Positions 1-7,227 of a stretch of 49,971 nt of DNA are shown here, piece by piece (position 1 is the stretch's first letter; each line of letters begins with the position of its first letter). This DNA is from a virus. The notes beneath the pieces were generated by a model, which was not told the origin of the DNA, searched no databases, and was given only the letters and a program-made list of their open reading frames with translations. The DNA lies in the IMG/VR virus record IMGVR_UViG_3300027782_000125, positions 1 to 49,971 of that record, one strand, 5' to 3'. The position numbers and the translations under genes were made by a program.

Positions 1-2
1 AT

Positions 3-161
3 ATTACACTGTATCATGATACGGCAATGGGTGCAAAATTGTATATGATTGGGAATGTTCTGGCACTTCCTTATATGATTCGGAACAAGTGTTGGGATGT
101 GGTTGCACTTCTGACTTTTTTGATTATTATGGGACTACCAAAAGTTATCGGAGCACACTAA
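3..161 (+). CDS. Hypothetical protein, C-terminal fragment (5' end outside window)
   Basis: The frame is open from the left edge and ends at TAA 159-161, overlapping the next start codon (TAATG). The visible 52 residues contain a hydrophobic stretch (VVALLTFLIIMGLPKVIG) near the C-terminus, so this may be the end of a small membrane protein. The tight stop/start overlap with the next gene is typical of cyanophage small-gene operons and is the main reason to call it coding. Family not recognised. Confidence 0.45.
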   Translation: MTLYHDTAMGAKLYMIGNVLALPYMIRNKCWDVVALLTFLIIMGLPKVIGAH

Positions 162-364
162 TGAACAACCACGATCTACAAGAATTTATTGAGGCATTTG
201 ATGATTTTATGAAACATTTTGAAGCGGAAGAACTTTACTACGAAGGTCGTATGGTTTATGGAAATCATCGTGCCGAAGCAAAGCGTATTCAAGAACAAGA
301 GATTGAGGCAAAGGCGGCAGAACTGGAAGTGACTGTTGATTATTACATGGCAGAGTTCATGTGA
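161..364 (+). CDS. Small acidic hypothetical protein (67 aa)
   Basis: I chose ATG 161 although the frame stays open to an ATG at 89: 161 overlaps the upstream stop as TAATG, and the 24 extra residues would lie entirely over the upstream reading frame. The protein is Glu/Lys-rich and probably helical. It ends in TGATG (362-366), so the next gene is translationally coupled. Family not recognised. Confidence 0.7.
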   Translation: MNNHDLQEFIEAFDDFMKHFEAEELYYEGRMVYGNHRAEAKRIQEQEIEAKAAELEVTVDYYMAEFM

Positions 365-540
365 TGAATCCTGAACAGCAACTCACTCTTTATGATGAAG
401 TGAATATGGACGGTAAAGATTGTGAGGTATGTGGTAAGGGAACATACCAAACCGCAGATGTGTGTGATGAAATTCATGGTACTCGTCACTGTAACAAATG
501 CGGGCACTGGGTTGAAGTATGGAGAGAGGTTTGGAAATGA
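364..540 (+). CDS. Zinc-ribbon-like small protein (58 aa)
   Basis: The ORF starts in the TGATG overlap with the previous gene and ends in ATGA with the next. It has two knuckles, CEVCGKG (around residue 20) and CNKCGHW (around residue 43), the usual spacing of a four-cysteine zinc ribbon. It probably binds DNA or protein, but its partner cannot be inferred. Confidence 0.7.
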   Translation: MNPEQQLTLYDEVNMDGKDCEVCGKGTYQTADVCDEIHGTRHCNKCGHWVEVWREVWK

Positions 541-707
541 ATCAAAGAACTAAAATCATTCTAGCACTCTCTCAGGTGGAAGGTATCATCAAACTGATGA
601 ATGGTAATGAGTATGAATCGTTTTTTACATCTCATCTCTCACCTGTAATCTATGAACTGCAACGACAGTTGACAAATCTCACACAATCAAGTAAAATTAA
701 GGAGTAA
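537..707 (+). CDS. Hypothetical protein (56 aa)
   Basis: Start taken at ATG 537, which overlaps the upstream TGA as ATGA. An in-frame ATG at 519 would add six residues inside the zinc-ribbon gene. The product is probably helical (LSQVEGIIKLMNG, VIYELQRQLTNL). It is the last member of a coupled four-gene run. Function unknown. Confidence 0.65.
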   Translation: MNQRTKIILALSQVEGIIKLMNGNEYESFFTSHLSPVIYELQRQLTNLTQSSKIKE

Positions 708-720
708 TTAAGCACAAGAA

Positions 721-957
721 ATGACCTATTTGTATATTGTTGATCACTACGTTCCCTTTCCTTCTTCCGAGTATGGTGGCATTTGGAATGTGATTGCACA
801 GACTGATGATGAATGTTTTGATCTTATCACTGATGATGATGACAGCAACTTCTATGAGCACCATTATTCACGTCTGAAAGAGAACATTCTAAATGCCCGA
901 AAGTTTGCTCTTGCAACTGATGAAACTTCCCGTATTGTTGACTCATTTACAACTTGA
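721..957 (+). CDS. Hypothetical acidic protein (78 aa)
   Basis: Complete ORF 13 bp after the previous stop, with GGAGTAATTAAGCAC upstream as a possible distant ribosome binding site. The N-terminus (TYLYIVDHYVPFPSSEYGG) is followed by an Asp-rich stretch (TDDDDSN). It looks like a single-domain soluble protein. Family not recognised. Confidence 0.65.
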   Translation: MTYLYIVDHYVPFPSSEYGGIWNVIAQTDDECFDLITDDDDSNFYEHHYSRLKENILNARKFALATDETSRIVDSFTT

Positions 958-996
958 TTTGTCCTTAAATAGAACAGGTATTCAAAAAGAGATTTT

Positions 997-1182
997 ATGA
1001 CTACGTTCTATTCGGGATTGAATGTTAAGTATAAAGATCATGTTGGTTTTGTTGATTTTATGTGTGAGAAGTACATTACGATCTGTTTAGGACAATCCGA
1101 ACATAGATCAAAAGATGTCTGCATATTAGTCTATCCCTCACAGTGGAAAGAAGTTCAATTACTTAAGCAATCAGAAAAATGA
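997..1182 (+). CDS. Hypothetical cyanophage-type protein (61 aa)
   Basis: Complete ORF whose stop region overlaps the start of the halogenase gene (ATGA, 1179-1182), so the two are probably co-translated. The segments SGLNVKYKDHVGFV and VCILVYPSQWKEV suggest a small beta-rich protein and resemble short proteins I recall from other cyanomyoviruses. No function is known to me. Confidence 0.7.
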   Translation: MTTFYSGLNVKYKDHVGFVDFMCEKYITICLGQSEHRSKDVCILVYPSQWKEVQLLKQSEK

Positions 1183-2618
1183 AAAAAGTTGATAGAATTA
1201 TAATTGTTGGTGGAGGAACATCAGGATGGTTTGCTGCTGCCCATTTTTGTAAAAAGTTTAATGTCGTTTTAATTGATAAAGAGACAAGCGAAAGGGTTGG
1301 AGTTGGTGAAGCAACTTTGGTCAACTTCGGAGAAATTATGCGTAGATGTGGGTTTTCAGTTTCAGAATGGATGCCAGAAGTTGATGGAGTTTATAAAGCA
1401 GGTATTTTATTTAAAAATTGGAATCGGGATGATCAAGACATTTGGTATCCATTTTTAGAGGGAAGATTTGGAGCAACTAATAGTAGTCAAGTTAATTTGT
1501 GGTCCAAATGCCAAGATTTGGATTTTAAAAAATATGGGTCTGCGCTATATGAATTGTCCTTGAATAAGGAAGTTAATCATAATTTTGGCGTTTATGGTTA
1601 TCATATAGATTGCAATCTTCTTGTTGAATTTTTTAAAAAGAAAATTGCAAAACCCAATTGTGTTGAGCACATCAAATCAGAAGTAAAGGAAATTATTAGA
1701 AACGATGATGATTCAATTCAAGAACTAATTCTTGAAAATGGAGAAAAGATTTCTGGTGATCTGTATTTGGACTGCACCGGATTTAAACGATTGTTGAGTT
1801 CCAATTCGGACATTGTTTGTTTGAAAGATAAATTGTTCTGCGATACTGCCGTTGCTGGACATGTTCAATATGATGCCGAAAAAACTGAATTAGATCCCTA
1901 TGTAACCTGCGAAACGGTTGAACATGGGTGGACTTGGAAAATACCAGTACAATCAAGATTAGGAACTGGTTTGGTTTTTAATCGTGATATTACTCCAATT
2001 GAAGAAGCTAAAGAATATTTTTGCAAATATTGGAATTCAAGAATCACTCCCGATCAATTGAAAGTTCTGGACTGGACTCCCAATTATAATAAAAATATTT
2101 GGAATAAAAATGTAGTTTGTATTGGACTATCCGCCGGATTTATTGAACCATTGGAAAGTACCGGAATTGCACTTATTACTGCAGGTATTCAATGTCTCTA
2201 TGAAAGCATTTCAGGTAGGTCTTATCATCCATCTATTATTGATGGATATAATAGTTTTATGAAGTTTCAGTTTGAAACCTGTGTTGACTTTTTAAATATG
2301 CATTATTATAATAGTCAAAAGAAAGGAAAATTTTGGGATTATGTAAGAAACAAACACGTAATTAACGAATCTCATCAGTTTTATGCAGATCAGATGACAT
2401 CGCGTGTTAATTTTCTTCCTTATGATGATTATAGCAATGATACCGGAAATTTTAACAATACTACACGTATTTTTAATATCGTTGCTTGGTATGGTTGGTT
2501 GATACAGTTGGGTTATCCGATTGCTCCAAAACATGATCAAATTTCTGAAGAAGATGCAAGAATTTACCTAGAAGAATTCTATCAAAAAACAAAACCAAAA
2601 TCTAACAATGAAACATAA
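1179..2618 (+). CDS. Flavin-dependent tryptophan halogenase family protein
   Basis: The 479-residue protein matches the FADH2-dependent tryptophan halogenase (PrnA/RebH) family in length and motifs. It has the N-terminal dinucleotide-binding GGGTSGW (residues 11-17), GVGEATL (41-47), and the halogenase signature WTWKIP (251-256). A lysine at 73 (VYKAGI) is placed like the catalytic lysine of PrnA, and IEPLEST (322-328) matches the conserved Glu/Ser segment near the substrate. The family uses FADH2, O2 and halide to make hypohalous acid, which reacts with an aromatic substrate. Whether free tryptophan, a peptide or another compound is the substrate cannot be read here. No flavin reductase gene is visible, so reduced flavin would come from the host. 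Such genes are known auxiliary genes of cyanomyoviruses. The start overlaps the upstream stop by 4 bp. Confidence 0.92.
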   Translation: MKKVDRIIIVGGGTSGWFAAAHFCKKFNVVLIDKETSERVGVGEATLVNFGEIMRRCGFSVSEWMPEVDGVYKAGILFKNWNRDDQDIWYPFLEGRFGATNSSQVNLWSKCQDLDFKKYGSALYELSLNKEVNHNFGVYGYHIDCNLLVEFFKKKIAKPNCVEHIKSEVKEIIRNDDDSIQELILENGEKISGDLYLDCTGFKRLLSSNSDIVCLKDKLFCDTAVAGHVQYDAEKTELDPYVTCETVEHGWTWKIPVQSRLGTGLVFNRDITPIEEAKEYFCKYWNSRITPDQLKVLDWTPNYNKNIWNKNVVCIGLSAGFIEPLESTGIALITAGIQCLYESISGRSYHPSIIDGYNSFMKFQFETCVDFLNMHYYNSQKKGKFWDYVRNKHVINESHQFYADQMTSRVNFLPYDDYSNDTGNFNNTTRIFNIVAWYGWLIQLGYPIAPKHDQISEEDARIYLEEFYQKTKPKSNNET

Positions 2619-2874
2619 GACAGCATGGAGATGGTGGTCAAAAGCATTGGGTGAGAAAGCATCCAAATGTGATCGTGAGTCTGATAAAATATCCATGATT
2701 CGCACCTTTATCTTTCTGACTTATCTAATCACTAACTGTTTCATCGTTGCTGGTGTTATAAAGCACTGGAACGATAATCAACCTATTGAAATCTACATTC
2801 ACAATGAAGTACCAGGTAACTTACCTCAAACCAAAAAAGAAAAAGTATTCAAGACAAGTGGTAACATTTTATAA
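2608..2874 (+). CDS. Small membrane protein (88 aa)
   Basis: Starts 11 bp inside the halogenase gene in another frame. The N-terminus is basic and Trp-rich (KTAWRWWSKALGEKASK), followed by one clear transmembrane helix (TFIFLTYLITNCFIVAGVI, about residues 31-49) and a polar tail. The last 24 codons overlap another small gene (2804-2959) in a different frame, so the true C-terminus may have been extended by loss of an earlier stop. Function unknown. Confidence 0.75.
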   Translation: MKHKTAWRWWSKALGEKASKCDRESDKISMIRTFIFLTYLITNCFIVAGVIKHWNDNQPIEIYIHNEVPGNLPQTKKEKVFKTSGNIL

Positions 2875-2959
2875 GATTGAAGATGCCGGACTCTGGGAGC
2901 AGATGGTAAAGACTCAAGGATGTAAAGAAATTCAAATTTTGCCAGTATTTAATTTGTAA
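2804..2959 (+). CDS. Small conserved cyanophage-type protein (51 aa)
   Basis: Reads MKYQVTYLKPKKKKY ... FYKIEDAGLWEQMV ... EIQILPVF and stops at TAA 2957-2959. The pattern (short beta strand, basic loop, strand VVTFY, helix EDAGLWEQMV, strand) is that of a compact alpha/beta protein, and it resembles a short protein I recall from cyanomyovirus genomes. It overlaps the end of the membrane-protein gene by 71 bp in another frame. A later GTG start at 2858 would remove most of the overlap, but the basic N-terminal strand looks genuine. Confidence 0.65.
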   Translation: MKYQVTYLKPKKKKYSRQVVTFYKIEDAGLWEQMVKTQGCKEIQILPVFNL

Positions 2960-2965
2960 AAAATT

Positions 2966-3586
2966 ATGTTACATCAAATATTCCCAACTTATTATCATCA
3001 AACTTCAATTGAAAAAAATGAAGATTTGAAGAAAATGTATATGAATGCAATTGTTGAATCTTATCGGAAGAATCATATTGGATCTCCTTCCGATTGGACA
3101 ACAAATAAAATGCACACATCATATTCAAATGATAAACTAAATCTTGAAGTTTTCAAAGATGGACTGCAATATTTAAAACAATTTTATTCTCCATATATTG
3201 ATCGGTTTATGAATAAATCATGGGCTGGTAATGTAGATTCTCCATGGTTTAATTGTTACATTGATGGTGATTATCAAGAACAACATTGCCATATTAGTCC
3301 CAGTTTAGTTAATCCCCATTTTTCGTGCATTCATTATCTGTCATTTGATGAGAAACGACATCATCCCGTTACTTTTGTAGATCCATCCTATCAAGTAAAG
3401 ATTCCTTCACCTCAAATAAATTCATTAAATTATAATGGTAGGCATAGACCAAATATAAAAGAAGGTGATTTTATTATGTTTCCAAGTTATTTGGATCATT
3501 TTGTGCAGGCATCACCAAAAACTGAAGATTATCCCAGAATTACGATTTCATTCAATCTTATTCTAACCGATTATGATAATGAGTGA
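2966..3586 (+). CDS. 2OG-Fe(II) oxygenase family protein
   Basis: The 206-residue protein follows the pattern of the putative 2OG-Fe(II) oxygenase family common in cyanophages. It has WFNCYIDGDYQEQHCH (metal ligand candidates H107/H109), HYLSFDE and FVDP strands, EGDFIMFPSYLDHFV with the distal histidine H178, and R191 in PRITISFNL as the likely 2-oxoglutarate-binding arginine. These enzymes hydroxylate or otherwise oxidise a substrate with O2 and 2-oxoglutarate. The substrate is unknown. It follows the halogenase and a membrane protein, so the block may modify a host metabolite or a virion component, but this is inference. It starts 6 bp after the upstream stop. Confidence 0.85.
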   Translation: MLHQIFPTYYHQTSIEKNEDLKKMYMNAIVESYRKNHIGSPSDWTTNKMHTSYSNDKLNLEVFKDGLQYLKQFYSPYIDRFMNKSWAGNVDSPWFNCYIDGDYQEQHCHISPSLVNPHFSCIHYLSFDEKRHHPVTFVDPSYQVKIPSPQINSLNYNGRHRPNIKEGDFIMFPSYLDHFVQASPKTEDYPRITISFNLILTDYDNE

Positions 3587-3604
3587 TTTTTTTATGATTA
3601 TAAT

Positions 3605-3612
3605 CTAAATAA
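3605..3612 (+). promoter_or_regulatory. Possible weak late-type promoter
   Basis: CTAAATAA, 22 bp before the tail-fibre gene, resembles the T4-type late sequence TATAAATA with mismatches. It sits in the 47-bp gap where transcription of a structural gene would be expected to start. Weak call. Confidence 0.3.
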
Positions 3613-3633
3613 TAAAAAAATAAGATTGTAATA

Positions 3634-5316
3634 ATGTCGGTTTCAATCACAAGTCCTTTTTATTTTACTAGTGGGCCAATTAAATTTAGTTCTTTAAGAG
3701 ATACTTTTAGACAAACTTCTGGAACAATCAGGGCATCTGATCTTTATAGGGACGAATCTATTGTCAGCACATCTCCGATTGTTCCAGACGCAACTGAAAA
3801 TCTTGCCATTCCACTATTACCGGTGGACGTAGAAACAGATTGGAGTGCCGAAGCTTTTCGTGGTTCGGTAAAATACTATGAGGCAACTCAAAGTGGAACA
3901 GATAATAATACGGCAAATACTGCACTACCTGGATTCAGAATGGGGTTGTATGATGCCGGAGATGGAACTGGTATTCAATGGAACGGAAATTTAAGTCGAA
4001 ATATTCCAAAAACAGTTAAAATTACTGGAACTTGTGGATCAAAAAGTACTTCTCAACCAGCGGCACAACTAGCACCAGGAGTACCATCATATAATGTCTT
4101 AATTGATGTGACTGGAGCAATTTATGGATATGGTGGTCTTGGTGGTACTCTTACTGCTCAAGGTGTGCCCATACGATCAGAAATTTCTGCACAGTTTTAT
4201 TATATTGGCGGACAACTTTATCTTGAATGTACTGGTGCAGGAACTGCAACGGTGAGAGTGTCTCTACAAGTTAGAGATGTTGGACGTTATGCTAGCAGCA
4301 ATGGATATCCATTTAGCAATATTACATTAAATTCTCAATCTGGTGCTACAGGTCACAATATTCAAATTCAAACTGTATCAGGTACAAGAATTAATCTAGG
4401 ATATTCACAGGCAAATTATGATGTTAATTTTGATTTACCAGTAGTTGCCGGAAATTATGCAATTTCAATTACTTCCATAAATTCCCTACGAAAAAGTGAT
4501 AATAGCACATTAAATAATGGGGAACGTGTATCAACCGTTAGAATGATTGATAATGGACCGACCACTACTGGATCTGGTAGACTTGCAGTTACAATACCAC
4601 AGGGTTATGCACTATTATATACGAATGGGATTACACAAAATCTTTATACTCCTGCTTCACAAACATCTGCAGAAATTGCCAGTGGCCAACCTGGTGGCAC
4701 TGCACTGAAGATTCAGACTACTAGTAAAGTTACCGTAAATGTTGGTGGCAGTGGAAAAATTTATGGTGGAGGAGGAGGTGGAGAATCTGGTGCAAATGGT
4801 GCATCCGGCACAGTTTCCGATGGTGCATGTACTCTTACATATGAAACAAGTAACTGCAGAGACAGAATTGGTTGTGATTATGGATTCAGTCAGACTGATT
4901 GGAATGGAGGATGTTGTTCTTATAGATGGGGTTGGCCTAAGGCTTTTTGTGATGGTACTCAACGAAATGCTCGGTGTAGTTATACTGGAAATGCCACATT
5001 CCCTACTGGTGGTGCTGGTAGTCCTGGTGGTAATGGGCAAGGATATGATCAGGCCAGAACAAATGGAGGAGGTTCAACAGAGGGAACTTGCCCAACGTGC
5101 CCAGTAATAAGTGGTCGCCAAACATCTCTTACTGGATATTATACTTGCGGTCAAAAAGGTGAAGCAGGTGGAAATGGTGGTGACTGGGGAGATCCTGGAG
5201 GAAATACTACCAGTGCCGGAACTGGTGGTAGTGCAGGTCCTGCAATTACTGGTACTTTTAGAACAACTGGCACGATAACTACTGATACAGTCAAAGGAGA
5301 ACTTGTTTCTTCTTGA
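3634..5316 (+). CDS. Glycine-rich tail fibre / adhesin-like structural protein (560 aa)
   Basis: The N-terminal region (SGPIKFSSLRDTFRQTSG ... LYRDESIV ... IVPDATEN) resembles the start of cyanophage tail-fibre-like proteins. A beta-rich middle contains IYGYGGLGG and YYIGGQLYLECTG. From about residue 368 the protein becomes glycine-rich (GGSGKIYGGGGGGESG) and ends in GGAGSPGG and GGNGGDWGDPGG segments, similar in style to the glycine-rich receptor-binding tips of T-even adhesins. About a dozen cysteines are concentrated between residues 400 and 510 (GACTL, NCRDRIGCDY, GGCCSY, GTCPTCP, YYTCGQ), which is unusual for a phage fibre. Role inferred: distal host contact. It is isolated from the baseplate operon by about 13 kb. 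Confidence 0.75.
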   Translation: MSVSITSPFYFTSGPIKFSSLRDTFRQTSGTIRASDLYRDESIVSTSPIVPDATENLAIPLLPVDVETDWSAEAFRGSVKYYEATQSGTDNNTANTALPGFRMGLYDAGDGTGIQWNGNLSRNIPKTVKITGTCGSKSTSQPAAQLAPGVPSYNVLIDVTGAIYGYGGLGGTLTAQGVPIRSEISAQFYYIGGQLYLECTGAGTATVRVSLQVRDVGRYASSNGYPFSNITLNSQSGATGHNIQIQTVSGTRINLGYSQANYDVNFDLPVVAGNYAISITSINSLRKSDNSTLNNGERVSTVRMIDNGPTTTGSGRLAVTIPQGYALLYTNGITQNLYTPASQTSAEIASGQPGGTALKIQTTSKVTVNVGGSGKIYGGGGGGESGANGASGTVSDGACTLTYETSNCRDRIGCDYGFSQTDWNGGCCSYRWGWPKAFCDGTQRNARCSYTGNATFPTGGAGSPGGNGQGYDQARTNGGGSTEGTCPTCPVISGRQTSLTGYYTCGQKGEAGGNGGDWGDPGGNTTSAGTGGSAGPAITGTFRTTGTITTDTVKGELVSS

Positions 5317-5363
5317 CTTATTTTTTAATTTGTATTATAATGAAGTTTTTCTAGGTATAAATT

Positions 5364-5660
5364 ATGATTGAAAAGAAAACATTCTATGATGCGGTTTGGG
5401 ATTTTCTAAATCTGCTTGTTCATGGTGATCCTGGTGCCATTGTACTCTGTGGTGATGAGGTAAAGGAAGAAAGAATGAAGATCTGCGGTGGATGTAAGTT
5501 CTATAAACCAGACGGGAATATCTGTGGGGAGTGTGGATGTGCTCTTACACAGAAAATTCAATACGTTGCCGAAAAATGCCCAATTGATAAGTGGGGATAT
5601 GATAAAACACAATGGGAAGAACGTATGGATCAGTTTCTAGAACAATATGAATCAAGATAA
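5364..5660 (+). CDS. Cys-rich zinc-binding-like protein, paralogue 1 of 3 (98 aa)
   Basis: First of three tandem paralogues. The C-terminal half has the shared core RMKICGGCKFY ... CGECGCAL ... KCPIDKWGY: two CxxC-type knuckles and a final CP.xKW motif that could bind one or two zinc ions. It is longer than its neighbours at both ends. The next gene starts 14 bp before its stop. Function unknown. The presence of three copies suggests different targets rather than simple dosage. Confidence 0.75.
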   Translation: MIEKKTFYDAVWDFLNLLVHGDPGAIVLCGDEVKEERMKICGGCKFYKPDGNICGECGCALTQKIQYVAEKCPIDKWGYDKTQWEERMDQFLEQYESR

Positions 5661-5889
5661 ATTTCCATCTGTATTTCAACAGGCAAGCAACTTAATTCAT
5701 ACAATTAAAGATGCTGTTGCCAGTGATGAAGATCTATTCATATCCGAACAGATACAAAATGAAAGAATGAGTATTTGTCAGTCGTGCGATTCATATAATT
5801 ATGTACAGAAGAGATGTAGAGAGTGTGGTTGCTTTCTAGAGCACAAAGTTAAATTAACAGTGGCAACATGCCCATTACAAAAGTGGTAA
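5647..5889 (+). CDS. Cys-rich zinc-binding-like protein, paralogue 2 of 3 (80 aa)
   Basis: Shares with the next gene the N-terminal pattern FPS.F.QA.NL...I and the core RMSICQSCDSY ... CRECGCFLEHK ... CPLQKW. It overlaps the first paralogue by 14 bp in another frame and ends 1 bp before the third, so the three are one transcription and translation unit. The order of Cys pairs predicts a small zinc fold. No enzyme motif is visible. Confidence 0.78.
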   Translation: MNQDKFPSVFQQASNLIHTIKDAVASDEDLFISEQIQNERMSICQSCDSYNYVQKRCRECGCFLEHKVKLTVATCPLQKW

Positions 5890-5890
5890 A

Positions 5891-6136
5891 ATGAGCGAAT
5901 TTCCTTCCTTTTCAGATCAGGCACAAAATCTGACAAAACTTATTCAAGATGTAATTATGGATGCAGTGAAGGGTAATCAAATCTTTGCATCTGATGAAGT
6001 TCAACAACAAAGAATGGACATATGTAAGGGATGTGAATACTATCACGAAGAACAGGTTAGATGTACAGAGTGTGGTTGTTTTCTAGAAGATAAGACATCT
6101 TATAGTGCTGCCGTATGTCCTGTGCGTAAGTGGTGA
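5891..6136 (+). CDS. Cys-rich zinc-binding-like protein, paralogue 3 of 3 (81 aa)
   Basis: Closest to the second paralogue: FPSFSDQAQNLTKLI at the N-terminus, then RMDICKGCEYY ... CTECGCFLEDK ... CPVRKW. It ends 1 bp before the stop codon of the convergent HNH endonuclease, leaving no space for a separate terminator. Function unknown. Confidence 0.78.
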   Translation: MSEFPSFSDQAQNLTKLIQDVIMDAVKGNQIFASDEVQQQRMDICKGCEYYHEEQVRCTECGCFLEDKTSYSAAVCPVRKW

Positions 6137-6137
6137 A

Positions 6138-6647
6138 TCATACCATCACCTTTCGTAGACCATATTGCATAATGTAAGAATCAATTGCATTCTCTACCAT
6201 CTGTGTGGTGAATGTATATGAATCACCGACTTTAATTCCTTTCTTCTGTGCTGCGATATGTACCTGCAATATCTTATCAACCAGTGATTCGTGTAGTATG
6301 TAATTGAGTGCTTGTTTCTTGTCTGGTTTATTCGCAATCCATTCTAGGTTATCTAAACAATTATCTGATCTGTTTCTATTCTTATGAGATACTCTACGGG
6401 AAGGATCATCACAAGGAAGGAATGCAAGAGCAACAAGTTTATGAATGTAGAGTGTTTTTGCCTTTCCATTATCATCACGTAATCTACAGGCCAGGTAACT
6501 ACATTCTCCCTGTCCAGTCCATACTGGTTTTCGTAGTTTAGGTTGTTTGTATTTGAGAGACCAAAGATTACCAGATACATCAATGGAATATCCACTAAAA
6601 TCTTCAAAATCCTCCAATTCACTGAGTATGCGGTAGCGGGAGTTCAT
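6138..6647 (-). CDS. HNH homing-type endonuclease with NUMOD4-like N-terminus
   Basis: This is the only confident minus-strand gene. The N-terminus has a NUMOD4-like segment (FEDFSGYSIDVSGNLWSLK, residues 14-32). The HNH core follows with IHKLVALAF (69-76) and VSHKNRNRSDN (86-96) ... NLEW (100-103), the arrangement of free-standing HNH-3 homing endonucleases. The C-terminal third (KGIKVGDSYTFTTQMV ... YIMQYGLRK) is probably DNA-binding. Such genes move between phage genomes by cutting unoccupied sites. The reverse orientation and the repeat-rich DNA behind it fit a recent insertion. No intron or split gene is seen around it. Confidence 0.88.
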   Translation of the reverse strand: MNSRYRILSELEDFEDFSGYSIDVSGNLWSLKYKQPKLRKPVWTGQGECSYLACRLRDDNGKAKTLYIHKLVALAFLPCDDPSRRVSHKNRNRSDNCLDNLEWIANKPDKKQALNYILHESLVDKILQVHIAAQKKGIKVGDSYTFTTQMVENAIDSYIMQYGLRKVMV

Positions 6648-6654
6648 AGTGCTG

Positions 6655-6691
6655 AATGTACTTATTACTAATTTATAATTATAAGTACATT
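6655..6691. repeat. Perfect 11-bp inverted repeat upstream of the HNH gene
   Basis: AATGTACTTAT (6655-6665) and ATAAGTACATT (6681-6691) are perfect inverted copies separated by 15 AT-rich bases. The element lies 8 bp upstream of the HNH start codon on the minus strand and could be an operator or leader hairpin. Partial copies (AATGTACTTG, GTACTTG) follow near 6708-6725. Confidence 0.7.
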
Positions 6692-6788
6692 AAGGTTATA
6701 TTTGGGTTAAATGTACTTGTACTTGTGTGAGTTAATTTTAATAGTGTGTTAATATTTGTTTATATTAGGTTAATTTCTTATAATGTTG

Positions 6789-6966
6789 ATTAATACCCCT
6801 TTAATACCTTATAATATCTTATAATACCTCTGGTTCTTGTGTTAATGCCCCTTTAATACATTATAATACCTCTGGTTCTTGTGTTAATGCCCCTTTAATA
6901 CATTATAATACCTCTGGTTCTTCTGTTAATGCCCCTTTAATACCTTATAATACCTCTGGTTCTTGT
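6789..6966. repeat. 42-bp tandem repeats, non-coding
   Basis: Three nearly identical 42-bp units start at 6841, 6883 and 6925, each reading GTTAATGCCCCTTTAATAC then MTTATAATACC and TCTGGTTCTT. A degenerate unit with a 10-bp insertion precedes them (from about 6789). Each unit contains TTATAATACC, which looks like a -10 hexamer, so the array could be a set of promoters, a replication-associated iteron block or a recombination scar. No ORF crosses it. It is not a CRISPR, as there are no unique spacers. Confidence 0.85.
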
Positions 6967-7035
6967 GGACTAAGCCTGCATAGCATAAAACGTGCAGTTT
7001 GTCAAGTTTTACCCCCCACGGCGCCACAAAACGTT

Positions 7036-7181
7036 ACGAGATCCACACGAGACTCATACGAGATCGCTACGAGACTCATAAGACATCATAATACAGTACA
7101 ATACTACGAGATCCGCACGAGATTCATAAGACATCATAATACTACGAGATCTTCATAAAACGGCATAAATCGTCACGAGAT
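7036..7181. repeat. ACGAGAT motif array (about 38-bp period)
   Basis: ACGAGA occurs at 7036, 7047, 7058, 7069, 7106, 7117, 7144 and 7175. The larger unit is ACGAGATC-NNC-ACGAGAYTC followed by ATAAGACATCATAATACT. Copies begin at 7036 (short), 7058 (with a 10-bp insertion), 7106 and 7144. More copies follow at 7207 and, as palindromes, around 7232. A second cluster of the same motif lies at 9407-9503. The motif is probably a binding site for a sequence-specific protein. Confidence 0.75.
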
Positions 7182-7227
7182 GCATATATACATACAACAA
7201 TCTCGCACGAGATCTCAGGTATCATAC

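Noticed and set aside
89-160. N-terminal extension of the 161 gene from ATG 89
   Set aside because: It lies over another reading frame that ends in TAATG exactly at 161; the extra residues look non-native.
4739-5107. Alternative frame within the glycine-rich fibre gene
   Set aside because: Low-complexity shadow of glycine codons with no ribosome binding site.
6789-6966. CRISPR array
   Set aside because: Direct tandem repeats without unique spacers and no cas genes.
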